NCBI GenBank assembly: GCA_001942185.1
Contig: MKJV01000080.1
Coordinates: forward strand, 39,120-103,119
Source of the DNA: Pseudonocardia sp. CNS-004
Lineage (GTDB): Bacteria > Actinomycetota > Actinomycetes > Mycobacteriales > Pseudonocardiaceae
Length of the DNA: 64,000 bases
Direction: 5' to 3'
This document shows, in pieces, positions 1 through 9,024 of this stretch. The notes beneath the pieces are model-generated. The model did not search any database. It was not told the DNA's origin and worked only from the letters and a program-made list of their open reading frames with translations. A program made the position numbers and the translations under genes. Each line of letters starts with the position of its first letter. The stretch's first letter is position 1.

Positions 1-584
1 GCGCTCGACTGCGCGTCGTCCTCCGGGGTCCAGTCCAGCTCGCGGACGGCGAGCCGGAACCGGTCGGTGGCCGCGAGCGTGAGCTGCTGGCCCTCGATCT
101 CCAGCCGGATGCCGGTGAGCATCGGCAGCGTGTCGTCACGGCCTGCCGCGACGGCGACCTGGGCGACGGCCTCGGCGAGCTCGCTCGCGGTGATCGTGCC
201 GGCGAGCTGCGGCATCGCCGGCAGCTGCGGGTAGTCCTCGACCGGCATCGTCGGCAGGCTGAACCGGCTGCTGCCGCAGTTGATCGTGGCGCGGGCGCCG
301 TCGACGACGAGGTCGACCGGCTTCGCGGGAAGTGCGCGGGTGATGTCGGCCAGGAGCCTGCCCGAGACGAGCACGCGGCCCGCGTCGCCGATCGTGGCGT
401 CGAGCTCGACGCGCGCCGAGGTCTCGTAGTCGAACCCGGACACGGTGAGTCGATCTCCGTCGGCACCACTGGTGGCTTCGACGAGCACCCCGCCGAGAAC
501 CGGGACCGGCGGGCGCGCCGGAAGGCTGCGGGCCACCCAGGCAGCGGCGTCGGCGAGGACGTCGCGTTCGACCCGGAACTTCAT
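1..584 (-). CDS. dnaN: DNA polymerase III sliding clamp (beta subunit), N-terminal part
   Basis: The ring-shaped clamp that tethers the replicative polymerase to DNA. About 194 N-terminal residues are present; the rest lies beyond base 1. The start MKFRVERDVLADAAAWVARS, the stretch ATINCGSSRFSLPTMPVEDYP and the AATDRFRLAVRE motif near the cut end are typical of DnaN. The ATG at 584 is preceded by GAGAGG, itself part of a small palindrome (GAGAGGTCCTCTC). It lies downstream of dnaA in the same direction across oriC, the standard actinobacterial order. Confidence 0.97.
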   Translation of the reverse strand, partial: MKFRVERDVLADAAAWVARSLPARPPVPVLGGVLVEATSGADGDRLTVSGFDYETSARVELDATIGDAGRVLVSGRLLADITRALPAKPVDLVVDGARATINCGSSRFSLPTMPVEDYPQLPAMPQLAGTITASELAEAVAQVAVAAGRDDTLPMLTGIRLEIEGQQLTLAATDRFRLAVRELDWTPEDDAQSS

Positions 585-1198
585 GAGAGGACCTCTCGCG
601 CTGGGGACGACTCTGGGTGCCGGCAGCGTGCCGGCCGGCTTGTGGGTGCGGCGCCCGGACGCCGCCGTGGTGCCGGGGAGGACCCGGGCCGGGGAGACCC
701 ACCGTAGAGCCTCCGGACGGCGGGTGTCACCTCGGCCATGGGGTACCCGATCCGGGCACACCGCTCCGAGTCCATCCACCCCGCTGTTTCTCTCTTAGAT
801 GTTCAAAGAGAGAGATACAGCAGTAGTAAAAGGTCCTGTGAGCAGTGTGGATGGAGCCCCGTCCCCGGCAGGTCAGAGGCCCCGTGTCCGGATGTGGAGC
901 ACTGGGTGGGAGCACCCGTGGGCGGATCGGGAGACCCGTGGATGGAGCTCCGGAGGGGGCACCTGTCCCCGCGGCGGACACCGGTTTTCCACCGACTTCG
1001 CACGATCCGTCCACCGGCCCCTCGGCGCTCATCCACAGAGTTGTCCCCAGATGTGGGTGAAGAGTGGTCGACTGGGGACGCAGTGCGACCGGATCCGGAG
1101 TCGTGGACCTCACGGTGCGCGACCCGTCCTGCAACGTTTCGCACACGGGTGACGACGATTGGTGACCGCGTGTGGTGACTCGACGTAGCCTTCTTGCA
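585..1198. other. oriC: oriC, origin of replication (dnaA-dnaN spacer)
   Basis: The spacer between dnaA and dnaN has no gene and holds many degenerate DnaA boxes. Best matches to the actinobacterial box TTGTCCACA are TTGTCCCCA (1041-1049), TCATCCACA (1029-1037) and TTTTCCACC (985-993). Reverse-strand forms are TGTGGATGG (846-854), TGTGGAGCA (893-901), CGTGGATGG (937-945) and TGTGGGTGA (1052-1060). An AT-richer stretch near 785-832 is the best candidate for the unwinding element. No box here is perfect, unlike those upstream of dnaA and dnaB. Origin identity rests on position and box clustering. Confidence 0.88.
784..820. repeat. AT-rich inverted repeat inside oriC
   Basis: The arms CTGTTTCTCTCTT (784-796) and AAGAGAGAGATACAG (806-820) pair almost completely around a 9-base loop. 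It is the lowest-GC piece of the origin and is followed by AGTAGTAAAAGG. It could be part of the DNA unwinding element or a protein-binding palindrome; function is inferred only from position. Confidence 0.7.
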
Positions 1199-1440
1199 TA
1201 CGAAGAGCTACCGCATGGTCGGTCCGATCGGCGCCGCAGCGACGGCGGGCGGCATGTTCCCGCAACGATCACGACGCGCGGGACACCGGCCACTCGGAGT
1301 GTGATCACCGGAGGTGGTCCGAGAGCGCCGGATGCGACGCCCCGGCACCGCTTGCGCCGATCATGCGCACGCCGATCGTCAACCGTGCCGGCACGACGAC
1401 AGATCAGTCGTGCCGGCACCACTTCCTGCGATCACGAGCC
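1199..1440. repeat. Intergenic dispersed repeat, copy A (3' of dnaA)
   Basis: Non-coding DNA on the dnaA side of oriC. Its right part (1302-1440) aligns closely with 55268-55427. It shares the opening GATCACCGG(A)GTGGTCC, a run of GAGAGCGCC, GCCGATCATG and the end GCGATCACG. It contains a perfect 13-bp hairpin, GTGCCGGCACGAC and GTCGTGCCGGCAC, around a loop carrying ACAGATCA. Read on the minus strand the hairpin lies about 40 bases after the dnaA stop, so it could act as a terminator, though it lacks a T-tract. Confidence 0.7.
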
Positions 1441-1461
1441 ATCGTCTCGTCTACCGGGGCA

Positions 1462-3089
1462 CTAGTGCCGGGCGCGCTGCTTGATCCGCGCAGTCAGCTC
1501 CTGGACCTGTTCGAAGGTCTTGCGGCGCTGGGCGATCTCATTGCGGATCTTCTTGTCCGCGTGCATGACCGTGGTGTGGTCGCGGCCGCCGAAGGTCTGC
1601 CCGATGCGCGGCAACGAGAGATCGGTGAGCTCGCGGCACAGGTACATGGCGATCTGGCGGGGCTGGGCGTGTGCCTTCGACTTCCCCGGGCCGCAGAGCT
1701 CGTCGATCGTGACGCCGAAGAACTCGGCCGTGACGGCCATGATCGTGGGCGCGGTGATCTCCGACGCCGCCGAGTCCGGGATGAGGTCGCGCAGGACGAT
1801 CTCGGCGAGCTGGGTGTCGACCGGCTGCCGGTTCAGCGACGCGAACGCCGTGACCCGGATCAGCGCGCCCTCCAGCTCGCGGATGTTGCGCTCGATCCGC
1901 TCCGCGATGAACTCCAGGACGTCGCCGGGGACGGCGAGGCGGTCCTGCGCGGCCTTCTTCCTCAGGATCGCGATGCGCGTCTCCAGCTCGGGCGGCTGGA
2001 TGTCGGTGATGAGGCCCCACTCGAACCGCGTGCGCATCCGGTCCTCGAGCGTCTCGAGGCGCTTGGGCGGGCGGTCGGAGGAGACGACGATCTGCTTGTT
2101 GGCGTTGTGGAGGGTGTTGAAGGTGTGGAAGAACTCCTCCTGAGTACCTTCCTTGCCCTCCAGGAACTGGATGTCGTCCACCAGCAGCACGTCGATGTCG
2201 CGGTAGCGGCGCTGGAACGCCACCTTGCGGTCGTCGCGCAGCGAGTTGATGAAGTCGTTCGTGAACTCCTCGGTGGAGACGTAGCGCACGCGCATGCCGG
2301 GGAACAGCCGCTGCGTGTAGTGCCCGACCGCGTGGAGCAGGTGGGTCTTGCCCAGCCCGGACTCGCCCCAGATGAACAACGGGTTGTAGGCGCGGGCGGG
2401 CGCCTCGGCCACCGCGACGGCGGCGGCGTGGCTGAAGCGGTTGGACGCCCCGATGACGAACGTGTCGAACGTGTACTTCTCGTTCAGGCGGGTCTGCGAG
2501 CGCGGGGTGACGGCCTCACCGGCGGGCGGGCCGGAGTAGGTCGGCCACACCTCGGGGGCGCGCCCGTCGCCGCCGGACTCGCGGGGGCCACCGCGCCCGA
2601 CCGCGCCGCGTCGGCCTCGACGAGCGCCGCCGCGCGGGGCCCCGCGGTGGGAAGGGCGATCGCGTCCGCGGTGATCGGCTCCTCCGGCCGGTCGTCGGCC
2701 GGGTGCTCGCTGCCGGTGTCGGCGCCCGAGGCGGCCGGCCCGTTGTGGGCCGGCCCGTTGTGGTTCGACATCCCCGGCGGGTCGGGCACCTCGGTGCCGC
2801 CGGACGCCGCCGAGGCGTCGACGACGACCGCGAGGTTCACCGTGACACCGAGGTGCCGCCCGAGCGCGTCGCTGATCGGCCTGCGCAGGATCCGCTCGAT
2901 CGCGTCCTTGGCGAACTCGCTCGGCGCCGCGAGCAACGCGGTGCCGTCGATCAGACCGAGCGGACGGGTGAGGCGGAGGAACGCTCGCTGCTGCGGGGAC
3001 AACGACTGACCCGAGCCCGCCGCCGCGCCGGAGAGGTCGGCGATGACACGGTTCCAGACCTGTCCCAAGTCTCCTGGTTGGTCGGCCAC
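1462..3089 (-). CDS. dnaA: Chromosomal replication initiator DnaA (frame break near 2560)
   Basis: The AAA+ ATPase that binds DnaA boxes and opens oriC. Domain I (VWNRVIADL onwards) and a long Pro/Ala-rich domain II lie in one frame. The AAA+ core lies in another, with Walker A WGESGLGKTHLLHAVG, Walker B VLLVDDIQFLEG and the domain IV signature GRDHTTVMHADKKI. The switch falls in the low-complexity linker near 2550-2580; adding one base joins the parts into about 542 residues, a normal length. The GTG at 3089 follows GGAGGGGAG. A perfect DnaA box lies upstream at 3161. An essential gene cannot be broken here, so I treat the break as a sequence error. Confidence 0.95.
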
Positions 3090-3560
3090 CGGTCCGCGCT
3101 CCCCTCCGGTCGTCGCCCCCGGACGATCACGCACCCCGGAAGGGGCGACCATCCCCAGACTTGTCCACACCTGTGCGCAAGACGGTACGCGGGCACGCTG
3201 CGTCAACGCTGGCGGGCCCGTGCAGCCGGACGGTTCGACGATCCCCCCGGATCTCGCTGTGAAGTGGGGGACGCTAACAACGTCGTGCGGCTGCCACAAG
3301 TCACCCGACCCGTGCAATCGGGCAACAGGATGATCGCGATCTGGTCCGGCGGGCACGTGGGCCCGCGAGGTGCCTGCCATGTACCCTGGAGTGCAACCGT
3401 GCCCGTGCATGCGGGCCGAGTGCTGCCCGTGGTGCGCGGTTCGACGTGCGCCGAGAGCGGTGCACGTCCTGCACGGGTGCCGAAGCACCACCGTCCGAAC
3501 CACCCGAATGATGAGCATCGACGGCCTGCCCCGCACCGCCGTCGACCAGGAGAGCCGACC
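3090..3560. promoter_or_regulatory. dnaA/rpmH divergent promoter region with a perfect DnaA box
   Basis: A 471-base spacer between divergent dnaA and rpmH with no gene. It contains TTGTCCACA (3161-3169), a perfect actinobacterial DnaA box, about 70 bases before the dnaA start, with a weaker ATCCCCAG-type box just before it at about 3150. DnaA autoregulation is the likely role. A possible -10 for rpmH is TACCCT (3382-3387). The AT-richer GGACGCTAACAAC at about 3268 may belong to a dnaA promoter. Confidence 0.65.
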
Positions 3561-3704
3561 GTGAGCAAGGGCAAGCGCACCTTCCAGCCCAACAACCGCC
3601 GCCGGGCCCGCACCCACGGGTTCAGGCTGCGCATGCGCACCCGTGCGGGGCGCGCCATCGTCGCGGCCCGCCGTGGCAAGGGCCGCCAGCGGCTCTCCGC
3701 CTGA
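3561..3704 (+). CDS. rpmH: 50S ribosomal protein L34
   Basis: A 47-residue, strongly basic ribosomal protein of the large subunit. SKGKRTFQPNNRRRARTHGF followed by RLRMRTRAGRAIVAARRGKG matches L34 along its whole length. The GTG start at 3561 follows AGGAGAG at good spacing. It opens the rpmH-rnpA-yidD-yidC-jag-rsmG-parA-parB cluster, the usual arrangement next to oriC. Confidence 0.98.
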   Translation: MSKGKRTFQPNNRRRARTHGFRLRMRTRAGRAIVAARRGKGRQRLSA

Positions 3705-3717
3705 TCCGGCCGGCCCG

Positions 3718-4080
3718 GTGCTGCCGGCCGCGTCCCGGCTCACGCACCGGGACGAGTTCGTCACCGTCCTCCGGCGAGGGCTGCGCAGCGGTCGGTCCAG
3801 GCTCGTGGTCCACATGCACATCCCCGCAGACGCCGGTGGCAGGCGCGCCGGGCTCGTGGTGAGCAAGGCCGTGGGCGGTTCCGTGGTCCGCCACCGCGTC
3901 AGCCGCAGGCTGCGCCACCTCATCGCGCCGCGACTCGGCACGCTCCCCGACGGAGCGATGGTCGTGGTCCGGGCGCTTCCGTCCGCCGCCGACGCCACGT
4001 CGGCCGAGCTGGGCGACGACCTCGACTCCGGTCTCACCGGTGTCGTGCGCAAACACGCGGGTGGAGCGCGCCGTGGCTGA
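3718..4080 (+). CDS. rnpA: Ribonuclease P protein component
   Basis: The protein subunit of RNase P, which helps the catalytic RNA trim tRNA 5' leaders. About 120 residues from a GTG at 3718: LPAASRLTHRDEFVTVLRRG at the N-terminus, then RRAGLVVSKAVGGSVVRHRV and SRRLRHLI, the RNR-type signature. It starts 13 bases after the rpmH stop. Its stop codon overlaps the left arm of a 101-bp inverted-repeat element (4080-4180), which may have set the current 3' end. Confidence 0.95.
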   Translation: MLPAASRLTHRDEFVTVLRRGLRSGRSRLVVHMHIPADAGGRRAGLVVSKAVGGSVVRHRVSRRLRHLIAPRLGTLPDGAMVVVRALPSAADATSAELGDDLDSGLTGVVRKHAGGARRG

Positions 4081-4180
4081 GAATGTGTTCGAGAAGCGCG
4101 GAGCGGGCCGCCCAGAGCAGCCGGGACCTTCTGGATCATCGGCATCTGCGGCCCACATGCGGGCTTCTCGAACACATTCT
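4080..4180. repeat. 101-bp element with perfect 18-bp terminal inverted repeats
   Basis: AGAATGTGTTCGAGAAGC (4080-4097) is repeated exactly inverted as GCTTCTCGAACACATTCT (4163-4180). The 65-base interior is GC-rich with its own GCGG/CCGC complementarity. The size and form resemble a MITE or REP-like unit, or a large transcriptional hairpin. It sits between rnpA and yidD, which are close or overlapping in related genomes. I see no second copy in this window. Confidence 0.75.
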
Positions 4181-4213
4181 GACGAGCGGCGCTCCCCGCT
4201 GACGAGGTTGCCG

Positions 4214-4458
4214 GTGGCGCTCCTGCGCGGCTACCAGCGCTGGATCTCCCCCGCGCTCCCCCCGACCTGCCGCTTCTACCCCACCTGCAGCGCTACGCGA
4301 TCGAGGCGTTGCAGGTGCACGGGCTGCTGCGCGGTTCGTGGCTCACGGTCCGGCGGCTCGCGCGCTGCGCACCGTGGCACCCTGGCGGTGTCGACCCGGT
4401 GCCGCCGCGCCGATCCCGCCCGGCCCGGAAGAACATCGAGGAGCAAGCCCCGTGCTGA
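4214..4458 (+). CDS. yidD: Membrane protein insertion efficiency factor YidD (frame break near 4294)
   Basis: A small membrane-associated helper of YidC-dependent insertion. RGYQRWISPALPPTCRFYPT is the family signature. After CSA the frame changes, and the continuation YAIEALQVHGLLRGSWLTV, then RRLARCAPWHPGG is in the next frame. One base is missing near 4294. Total about 82 residues. The start is probably GTG 4214; TTG 4208 is possible. The stop overlaps the yidC start. Confidence 0.9.
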
Positions 4459-5565
4459 ACTTCATCTACTACCCGGTCTCGTTCATCCTCTGGGTGTGGC
4501 ACGAGGTCTTCGGCTTCCTCCTCGGCCCGGACAACGGCATCGCGTGGGCGCTGTCGGTGATGTTCCTGGTCTTCACGCTGCGGGCCATCCTCTACAAGCC
4601 GTTCGTGCACCAGGTGCGCTCGATGCGCCGGATGCAGGAGTTCCAGCCGGAGATCGCGAAGCTCCGCAAGAAGTACGCGAACGACAAGCAGAAGCAGGCC
4701 GAGGAGATGCAGCGGCTCCAGAAGGAGCACGGCGTCAACCCGCTCGGCGGCTGCCTACCGGTCCTGGTGCAGGTGCCGGTGTTCATCGGCCTCTTCCACG
4801 TGCTGCGGGAGTTCGGCCCCACCAACGGCGACGGCTCGCCGCGCACCGAGAACTACTTCTTCGGGCAGGAGGAGGTCCACTCCTTCAACCGCTCCGATCT
4901 GTTCGGCGCGAAGCTGGGCAGCTGGGTCACACAGGGCGAGGCGGCGCTCAACGCCGCCGGCACCTCGATGTTCTCGATGCTGGTCGTGATGATCCCGCTG
5001 ATGATCGCCGCGGGCATCTTCACCCACATCACCGCCCGGCACTCGGTGGCCCGGCAGACCGCGGCGCAGGCGGAGAACCCGCAGACCGCGATCATGAACC
5101 GGCTGATGCTGTACATCTTCCCATCGCGTCGTCGTCGGTGCGCCGTTCCTGCCGCTCGCGGTGCTCCTCTACTGGGTGTCGAACAACCTGTGGACGCTCG
5201 GGCAGCAGTACGTCGTCTACAAGAGGATCGACGCCGAGGAGAGCGCCAAGCGCGAGCAGGCCGTGGTCACCCGGCAGGCGCGGGCGCCCCGCCCGGGCCA
5301 GAAGCCGGTCCGGCCGGAGACCGCGCAGTCCGAGGAGCCCAAGCAGCCGGCGAAGCGTCCCGGTTCCAAGCCGATCACCCGTAAGCCCGCCGGCCCCGCT
5401 CCGAGTGGCGACTCCGGTTCGAACGGCGCTGCGCCGTCGACCGAGTCCACGAGCACGGGCAACGGCGCGACGAGCGTGAACGGCAACAAGGGCGGTAGCG
5501 ACCGCGGTGCGCGCAACGGAAGCGGCTCCCGGCCGCCCGTGCGGCGCCCGCGCAAGCGCCGCTGA
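4452..5565 (+). CDS. yidC: Membrane protein insertase YidC/Oxa1 (frame break near 5122-5130)
   Basis: Inserts and folds inner-membrane proteins, alone or with Sec. The N-terminal core includes LNFIYYPVSFILWVWHEVFG and GVNPLGGCLPVLVQVPVFIG, with the hydrophilic coiled segment FQPEIAKLRKKYANDKQKQA between. Near 5122-5130 two bases appear to be missing: NRLMLYIFP runs into GAPFLPLAVLLYWVSNNLW in a shifted frame. The tail is a long Pro/Lys/Ser-rich cytoplasmic extension ending RRPRKRR, common in actinobacteria. The GTG start at 4452 overlaps the yidD stop. About 370 residues. Confidence 0.94.
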
Positions 5566-5659
5566 CCCGCGAGCCATCCGCGGTCGCCCCCACCGGTGGC
5601 CGCAGCGGCGCGTTCCGGGACTCCGGGCGCGCCGCACCTGTTCAGAGAGGAGACGCATC

Positions 5660-6160
5660 GTGCCGAAGACTGCGCAGGACGGGGCCACCTCCGCCGAGGA
5701 CCAGCTGATGCGTGAGGGCGATATCGCAGGCGACTACCTCGAGCAGTTGCTGGACATCCTCGACTACGACGGCGACATCGATCTGGACGTCGAGGCCGGC
5801 CGAGCGATCGTCAGCATCGACGGCGGCGAGGACCTCGACAAGCTCGTCGGGGAACGCGGCGCGGTGCTCGAGGCGCTGCAGGAGCTCACCCGGCTCGCGG
5901 TGCAGCAGGTGTCGGGCAACCGCAGCAGGCTGATGCTCGACATCGCGAAGTGGCGGGAGGGCCGCCGTGACGAGCTCACCGCCCTCGGGACGCGCACGGC
6001 CAACGAGGTGCTGGAGAGTGGCGAGTCCGTGCGGCTGCGCCCGATGACCCCGTTCGAGCGCAAGGTCGTTCACGACGCCGTCGCCAAGGTGAAGGGTGTC
6101 GTGAGCGAGAGCGAGGGCGAGGAGCCGCGCCGGCAGGTCGTCATCTTCCGCAGTGCCTGA
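5660..6160 (+). CDS. jag: Jag-family R3H/KH single-stranded nucleic acid-binding protein
   Basis: An RNA-binding protein encoded beside yidC in most bacteria; Jag/KhpB partners KhpA in cell-elongation control in some species. The 166 residues contain a KH-like domain (YLEQLLDILDYDGDIDLDVE) and an R3H domain with the RxxxH core (PMTPFERKVVHDAVAKVKGV). The GTG at 5660 follows GAGAGGAG. Its last 8 bases overlap the rsmG start. Confidence 0.92.
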   Translation: MPKTAQDGATSAEDQLMREGDIAGDYLEQLLDILDYDGDIDLDVEAGRAIVSIDGGEDLDKLVGERGAVLEALQELTRLAVQQVSGNRSRLMLDIAKWREGRRDELTALGTRTANEVLESGESVRLRPMTPFERKVVHDAVAKVKGVVSESEGEEPRRQVVIFRSA

Positions 6161-6827
6161 TTCCGACCCAGCCACGCGCGACACCTCGGTCTTCGGCGAC
6201 CGCCTCCCGCTCGCCCGGCGGTACGCCGAGCACCTCGCGACGTCCGGGGTGGAGCGTGGGCTGGTCGGTCCGCGTGAGGCGGGCCGGGTGTGGGAACGGC
6301 ACGTGCTCAACTGCGCGGTCGTCGCCGAACTGGTGCCGGATGGCGCCCGCATCGTGGATGTGGGTTCGGGAGCGGGCCTTCCCGGGATACCGTTGGCGCT
6401 GGCACGGCCCGATGCCCACATCGTTCTCGTGGAACCGCTCGCTCGTCGAGTCGAGTGGTTGTGCGAGGTGATCGCCGATCTCGGCGTGGCGGTGGATGTG
6501 GAGCGGGGCCGCGCCGAGGAAGATGTCGTGCGGCGGCGATGGGAGGGAGCCGACGTGGTCACCTCCCGTGCCGTCGCGCCGCTGGCCCGCCTCGCCGGCT
6601 GGTGCCTGCCGCTGCTCCGGCCCGGCGGGACCATGCTCGCGATCAAGGGGGCCGCCGCGGCAGACGAGGCAGAGCGGGACACGGCAGCCGTGCGACGACT
6701 CGGCGGCGGGGTTCCCCGGATCGAACGATGCGGTTCGGGGATCATCGATCCACCGAGCACGGTGGTCGTCGTCGAGCGGAAGGCCGATCCCCCGGTCCGC
6801 ACGACGCGCAGGAGAGGGCGGGCGTGA
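6153..6827 (+). CDS. rsmG: 16S rRNA (guanine527-N7)-methyltransferase RsmG
   Basis: Methylates G527 of 16S rRNA using S-adenosylmethionine; loss gives low-level streptomycin resistance in several bacteria. The SAM-binding motif VDVGSGAGLPGIPLAL is clear, preceded by RVWERHVLNCAVVAELVP and followed by VTSRAVAPLARLAGWCLPLL, all family marks. The GTG start at 6153 lies inside jag. The TGA at 6825 forms a GTGA overlap with the likely parA start, suggesting coupled translation. Confidence 0.95.
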   Translation: MPDSDPATRDTSVFGDRLPLARRYAEHLATSGVERGLVGPREAGRVWERHVLNCAVVAELVPDGARIVDVGSGAGLPGIPLALARPDAHIVLVEPLARRVEWLCEVIADLGVAVDVERGRAEEDVVRRRWEGADVVTSRAVAPLARLAGWCLPLLRPGGTMLAIKGAAAADEAERDTAAVRRLGGGVPRIERCGSGIIDPPSTVVVVERKADPPVRTTRRRGRA

Positions 6828-7787
6828 CGTTCAAGGTGTCCCAGTACGAGATCTCCCCTGACCATGTTTCCTCCGACCACGTTTCACGTGAACACCCGGG
6901 TGGACGCCGATCGCGGAGGAAGCTGCCCGCGCGGCTCGCGTGCTACACCCGGACCGCTACCGCATGCCCCGCCCCAGCCACCGCAGGGTGCTGACCGTCG
7001 CCAACCAGAAGGGCGGCGTCGGAAAGACCACCAGCACGGTCAACCTCGCCGCCGCCCTGGCCATGCACGGCGTCCGGGTGCTCGTGATCGACCTGGACCC
7101 GCAGGCAACGCCAGCACCGCGCTCGGCGTCGAGCACCGCCTCGGCACGCCCTCGGTCTACGAGGCGTTGCTGGGCGAGATCCGGCTGGCCGAGGCCGCGG
7201 CCGAGAGCTCGGCGTCGGCCAACCTGCTGTGCGTCCCCGCCACGATCGACCTCGCAGGCGCGGAGATCGAGCTCGTCAGCATGGTCGCCCGGGAGAACCG
7301 CCTGCGCCAGGCGCTCTCCGCGGAGGCGCTCGACGAGCTCGACGTCGACTACGTCTTCGTGGACTGCCCGCCGTCGCTCGGCCTGCTCACCGTCAACGCG
7401 CTCGTGGCGGCCAACGAGGTGCTCATCCCGATCCAGTGCGAGTACTACGCGCTGGAGGGGCTCGGCCAGCTGCTGAGCAACATCGACCTCGTGCGGGCTC
7501 ACCTCAACACCAGCCTGCACGTCTCCACGATCCTGCTGACGATGTACGACGGGCGCACCAAGCTCGCCGATCAGGTCACCACAGAGGTGCGTGAGCACTT
7601 CGGTGACACGGCGCTGCGCACCGTGATCCCCCGTAGCGTGAAGGTCTCCGAAGCGCCCGGGTACAGCCAGACCGTGCTGGCATACGATCCTGGCTCACGC
7701 GGCGCGATGAGCTACGTCGACGCAGCCCGCGAGATCGCCGAGCGTGGTACGGAGATGCCCGTGCCGCCGGACCGAGACGGGCGGTAA
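6824..7787 (+). CDS. parA: Chromosome-partitioning ATPase ParA (frame breaks near 6891 and 7106)
   Basis: A deviant Walker ATPase that moves ParB-parS complexes apart. It carries RVLTVANQKGGVGKTTSTVN (Walker A), VLVIDLDPQ, then GNASTALGVEH in a new frame, and VDYVFVDCPPSLGLLTVNAL. One G is missing near 7106 (CAGG[G]CAAC). The start is inferred as GTG 6824, overlapping the rsmG stop and preceded by GGAGAGGG. Reading from there gives VSQYEISPDHVSSDHVSRE, which continues into TPIAEEAARAARVLHPDRY only if one A is restored near 6891, inside the parS-like sequence. A later start near 6940 is the alternative. Confidence 0.93.
6880..6894. promoter_or_regulatory. parS: parS site within the 5' end of parA
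   Basis: CGTTTCACGTGAACA is one base short of the consensus TGTTTCACGTGAAACA. Restoring the missing A both completes the site and restores the parA reading frame. ParB would bind it and spread from it. Confidence 0.7.
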
Positions 7788-7793
7788 CCGCAA

Positions 7794-8854
7794 ATGCCTG
7801 AGCGCGAGGCACCTCCGACGCGCCCCAACGCCCAGAAGTCCGCCCCCCAGCGGAAGGGCGGACTGGGGCGTGGGCTCGCCGCGCTCATCCCCACCGCGCC
7901 CTCCCAGTCGGACGGCGCGGCCCCGAGCCCGGTGATCCCGATCGCCACCGGCCGGACCGGTTCGGTGGTGCCCGGGCCGTCCATCCCGGCACCCACCCCG
8001 CCCCGCGGACCGGAGCGTGCCGCCGAACCCGCGGCACCGATCAGCGTCGGTGGCGCGGTGTACCGCGAGATCGACCTCGCCTCGGTGCAGCCCAACGCGA
8101 AACAGCCCCGCACCCAGTTCGACGAGGAGGCGCTCGCCGAGCTGGAGCACTCCATCCGCGAGTTCGGCCTGCTGCAGCCGATCGTGGTGCGCGAGGTCGC
8201 CACGGGCTCCTACGAGCTCGTCATGGGCGAGCGGCGCTGGCGGGCCGCACAGCGCGCCGGCCTTCAGCGCCTGCCCGCGATCGTGCGGCAGACCGGCGAC
8301 GACGCGATGCTGCGCGACGCATTGCTGGAGAACATCCATCGCGTCCAGCTCAACCCACTCGACGAGGCGGCGGCGTACGAGCAGCTGCTCGCCGAGTTCG
8401 GCGTCACCCAGACCGAGCTCGCCGACCGCCTCGGTCGCAGCCGCCCGGTCGTCACCAACACGATCCGGCTGCTGAAGCTCCCGGTCTCGGTGCAGCGGCG
8501 CGTGGCCGCGGGAGTGCTGTCCGCCGGGCACGCGCGGGCGCTCCTCGGCGTCGAGGACCCGGGCCAGCAGGAGGATCTCGCCACCCGCATCGTGGCGGAG
8601 GGCCTGTCGGTGCGCGCCACCGAGGAAGCGTCGTGCTCCTGCGGCGCGACTCCCCCGCGTCTTCCGCGAAGGCCGCCCGGCGCAAGCCGATGCAGGCACC
8701 CGGGCTGCAGGATCTCGCCGAGCGCCTGTCCGACGCCTACGACACTCGCGTGAAGGTCGAGCTCGGTCAGCGCAAGGGGCGCATCGTGGTCGAGTTCGGG
8801 TCGGTCGAGGACCTCGAGCGGATCGCCCGACTGATGAACCGCCCCGAGGACTAA
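7794..8854 (+). CDS. parB: Chromosome-partitioning protein ParB (frame break near 8632)
   Basis: The CTPase clamp that loads on parS and spreads. The N-terminal RKGGLGRGLAALIP peptide contacts ParA. The core has IQP-type boxes (NAKQPRTQFDEEALAELEHS, GLLQPIVVRE, YELVMGERRWRAAQRAGL), and a helix-turn-helix follows (GVTQTELADRLGRSRPVVTN). The dimerisation end (DAYDTRVKVELGQRKGRIVV) is in the next frame because one base is missing near 8632. The ATG at 7794 is 6 bases after the parA stop. About 353 residues. Confidence 0.95.
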
Positions 8855-9008
8855 CCCTTCTCGGCCGAGTCGAGCGCGGCAGAGGCGCTCTCAGGGCGCC
8901 CTGTGTGCGCCGAGGGCCGTTCGTCGCTCCTGGGGTCGGGTGGATGGGCCGGGCCGTTGTTGCGTCGCTCAGGCGTGATCTCGGGCGGCACTGCGGCGGT
9001 GGCGCCGA

Positions 9009-9024
9009 TGTTTCACGTGAAACG
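9009..9024. promoter_or_regulatory. parS: parS site
   Basis: TGTTTCACGTGAAACG matches 15 of 16 positions of the parS consensus TGTTTCACGTGAAACA. It lies 154 bases after the parB stop, where ParB nucleation near the origin is expected. Confidence 0.92.
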
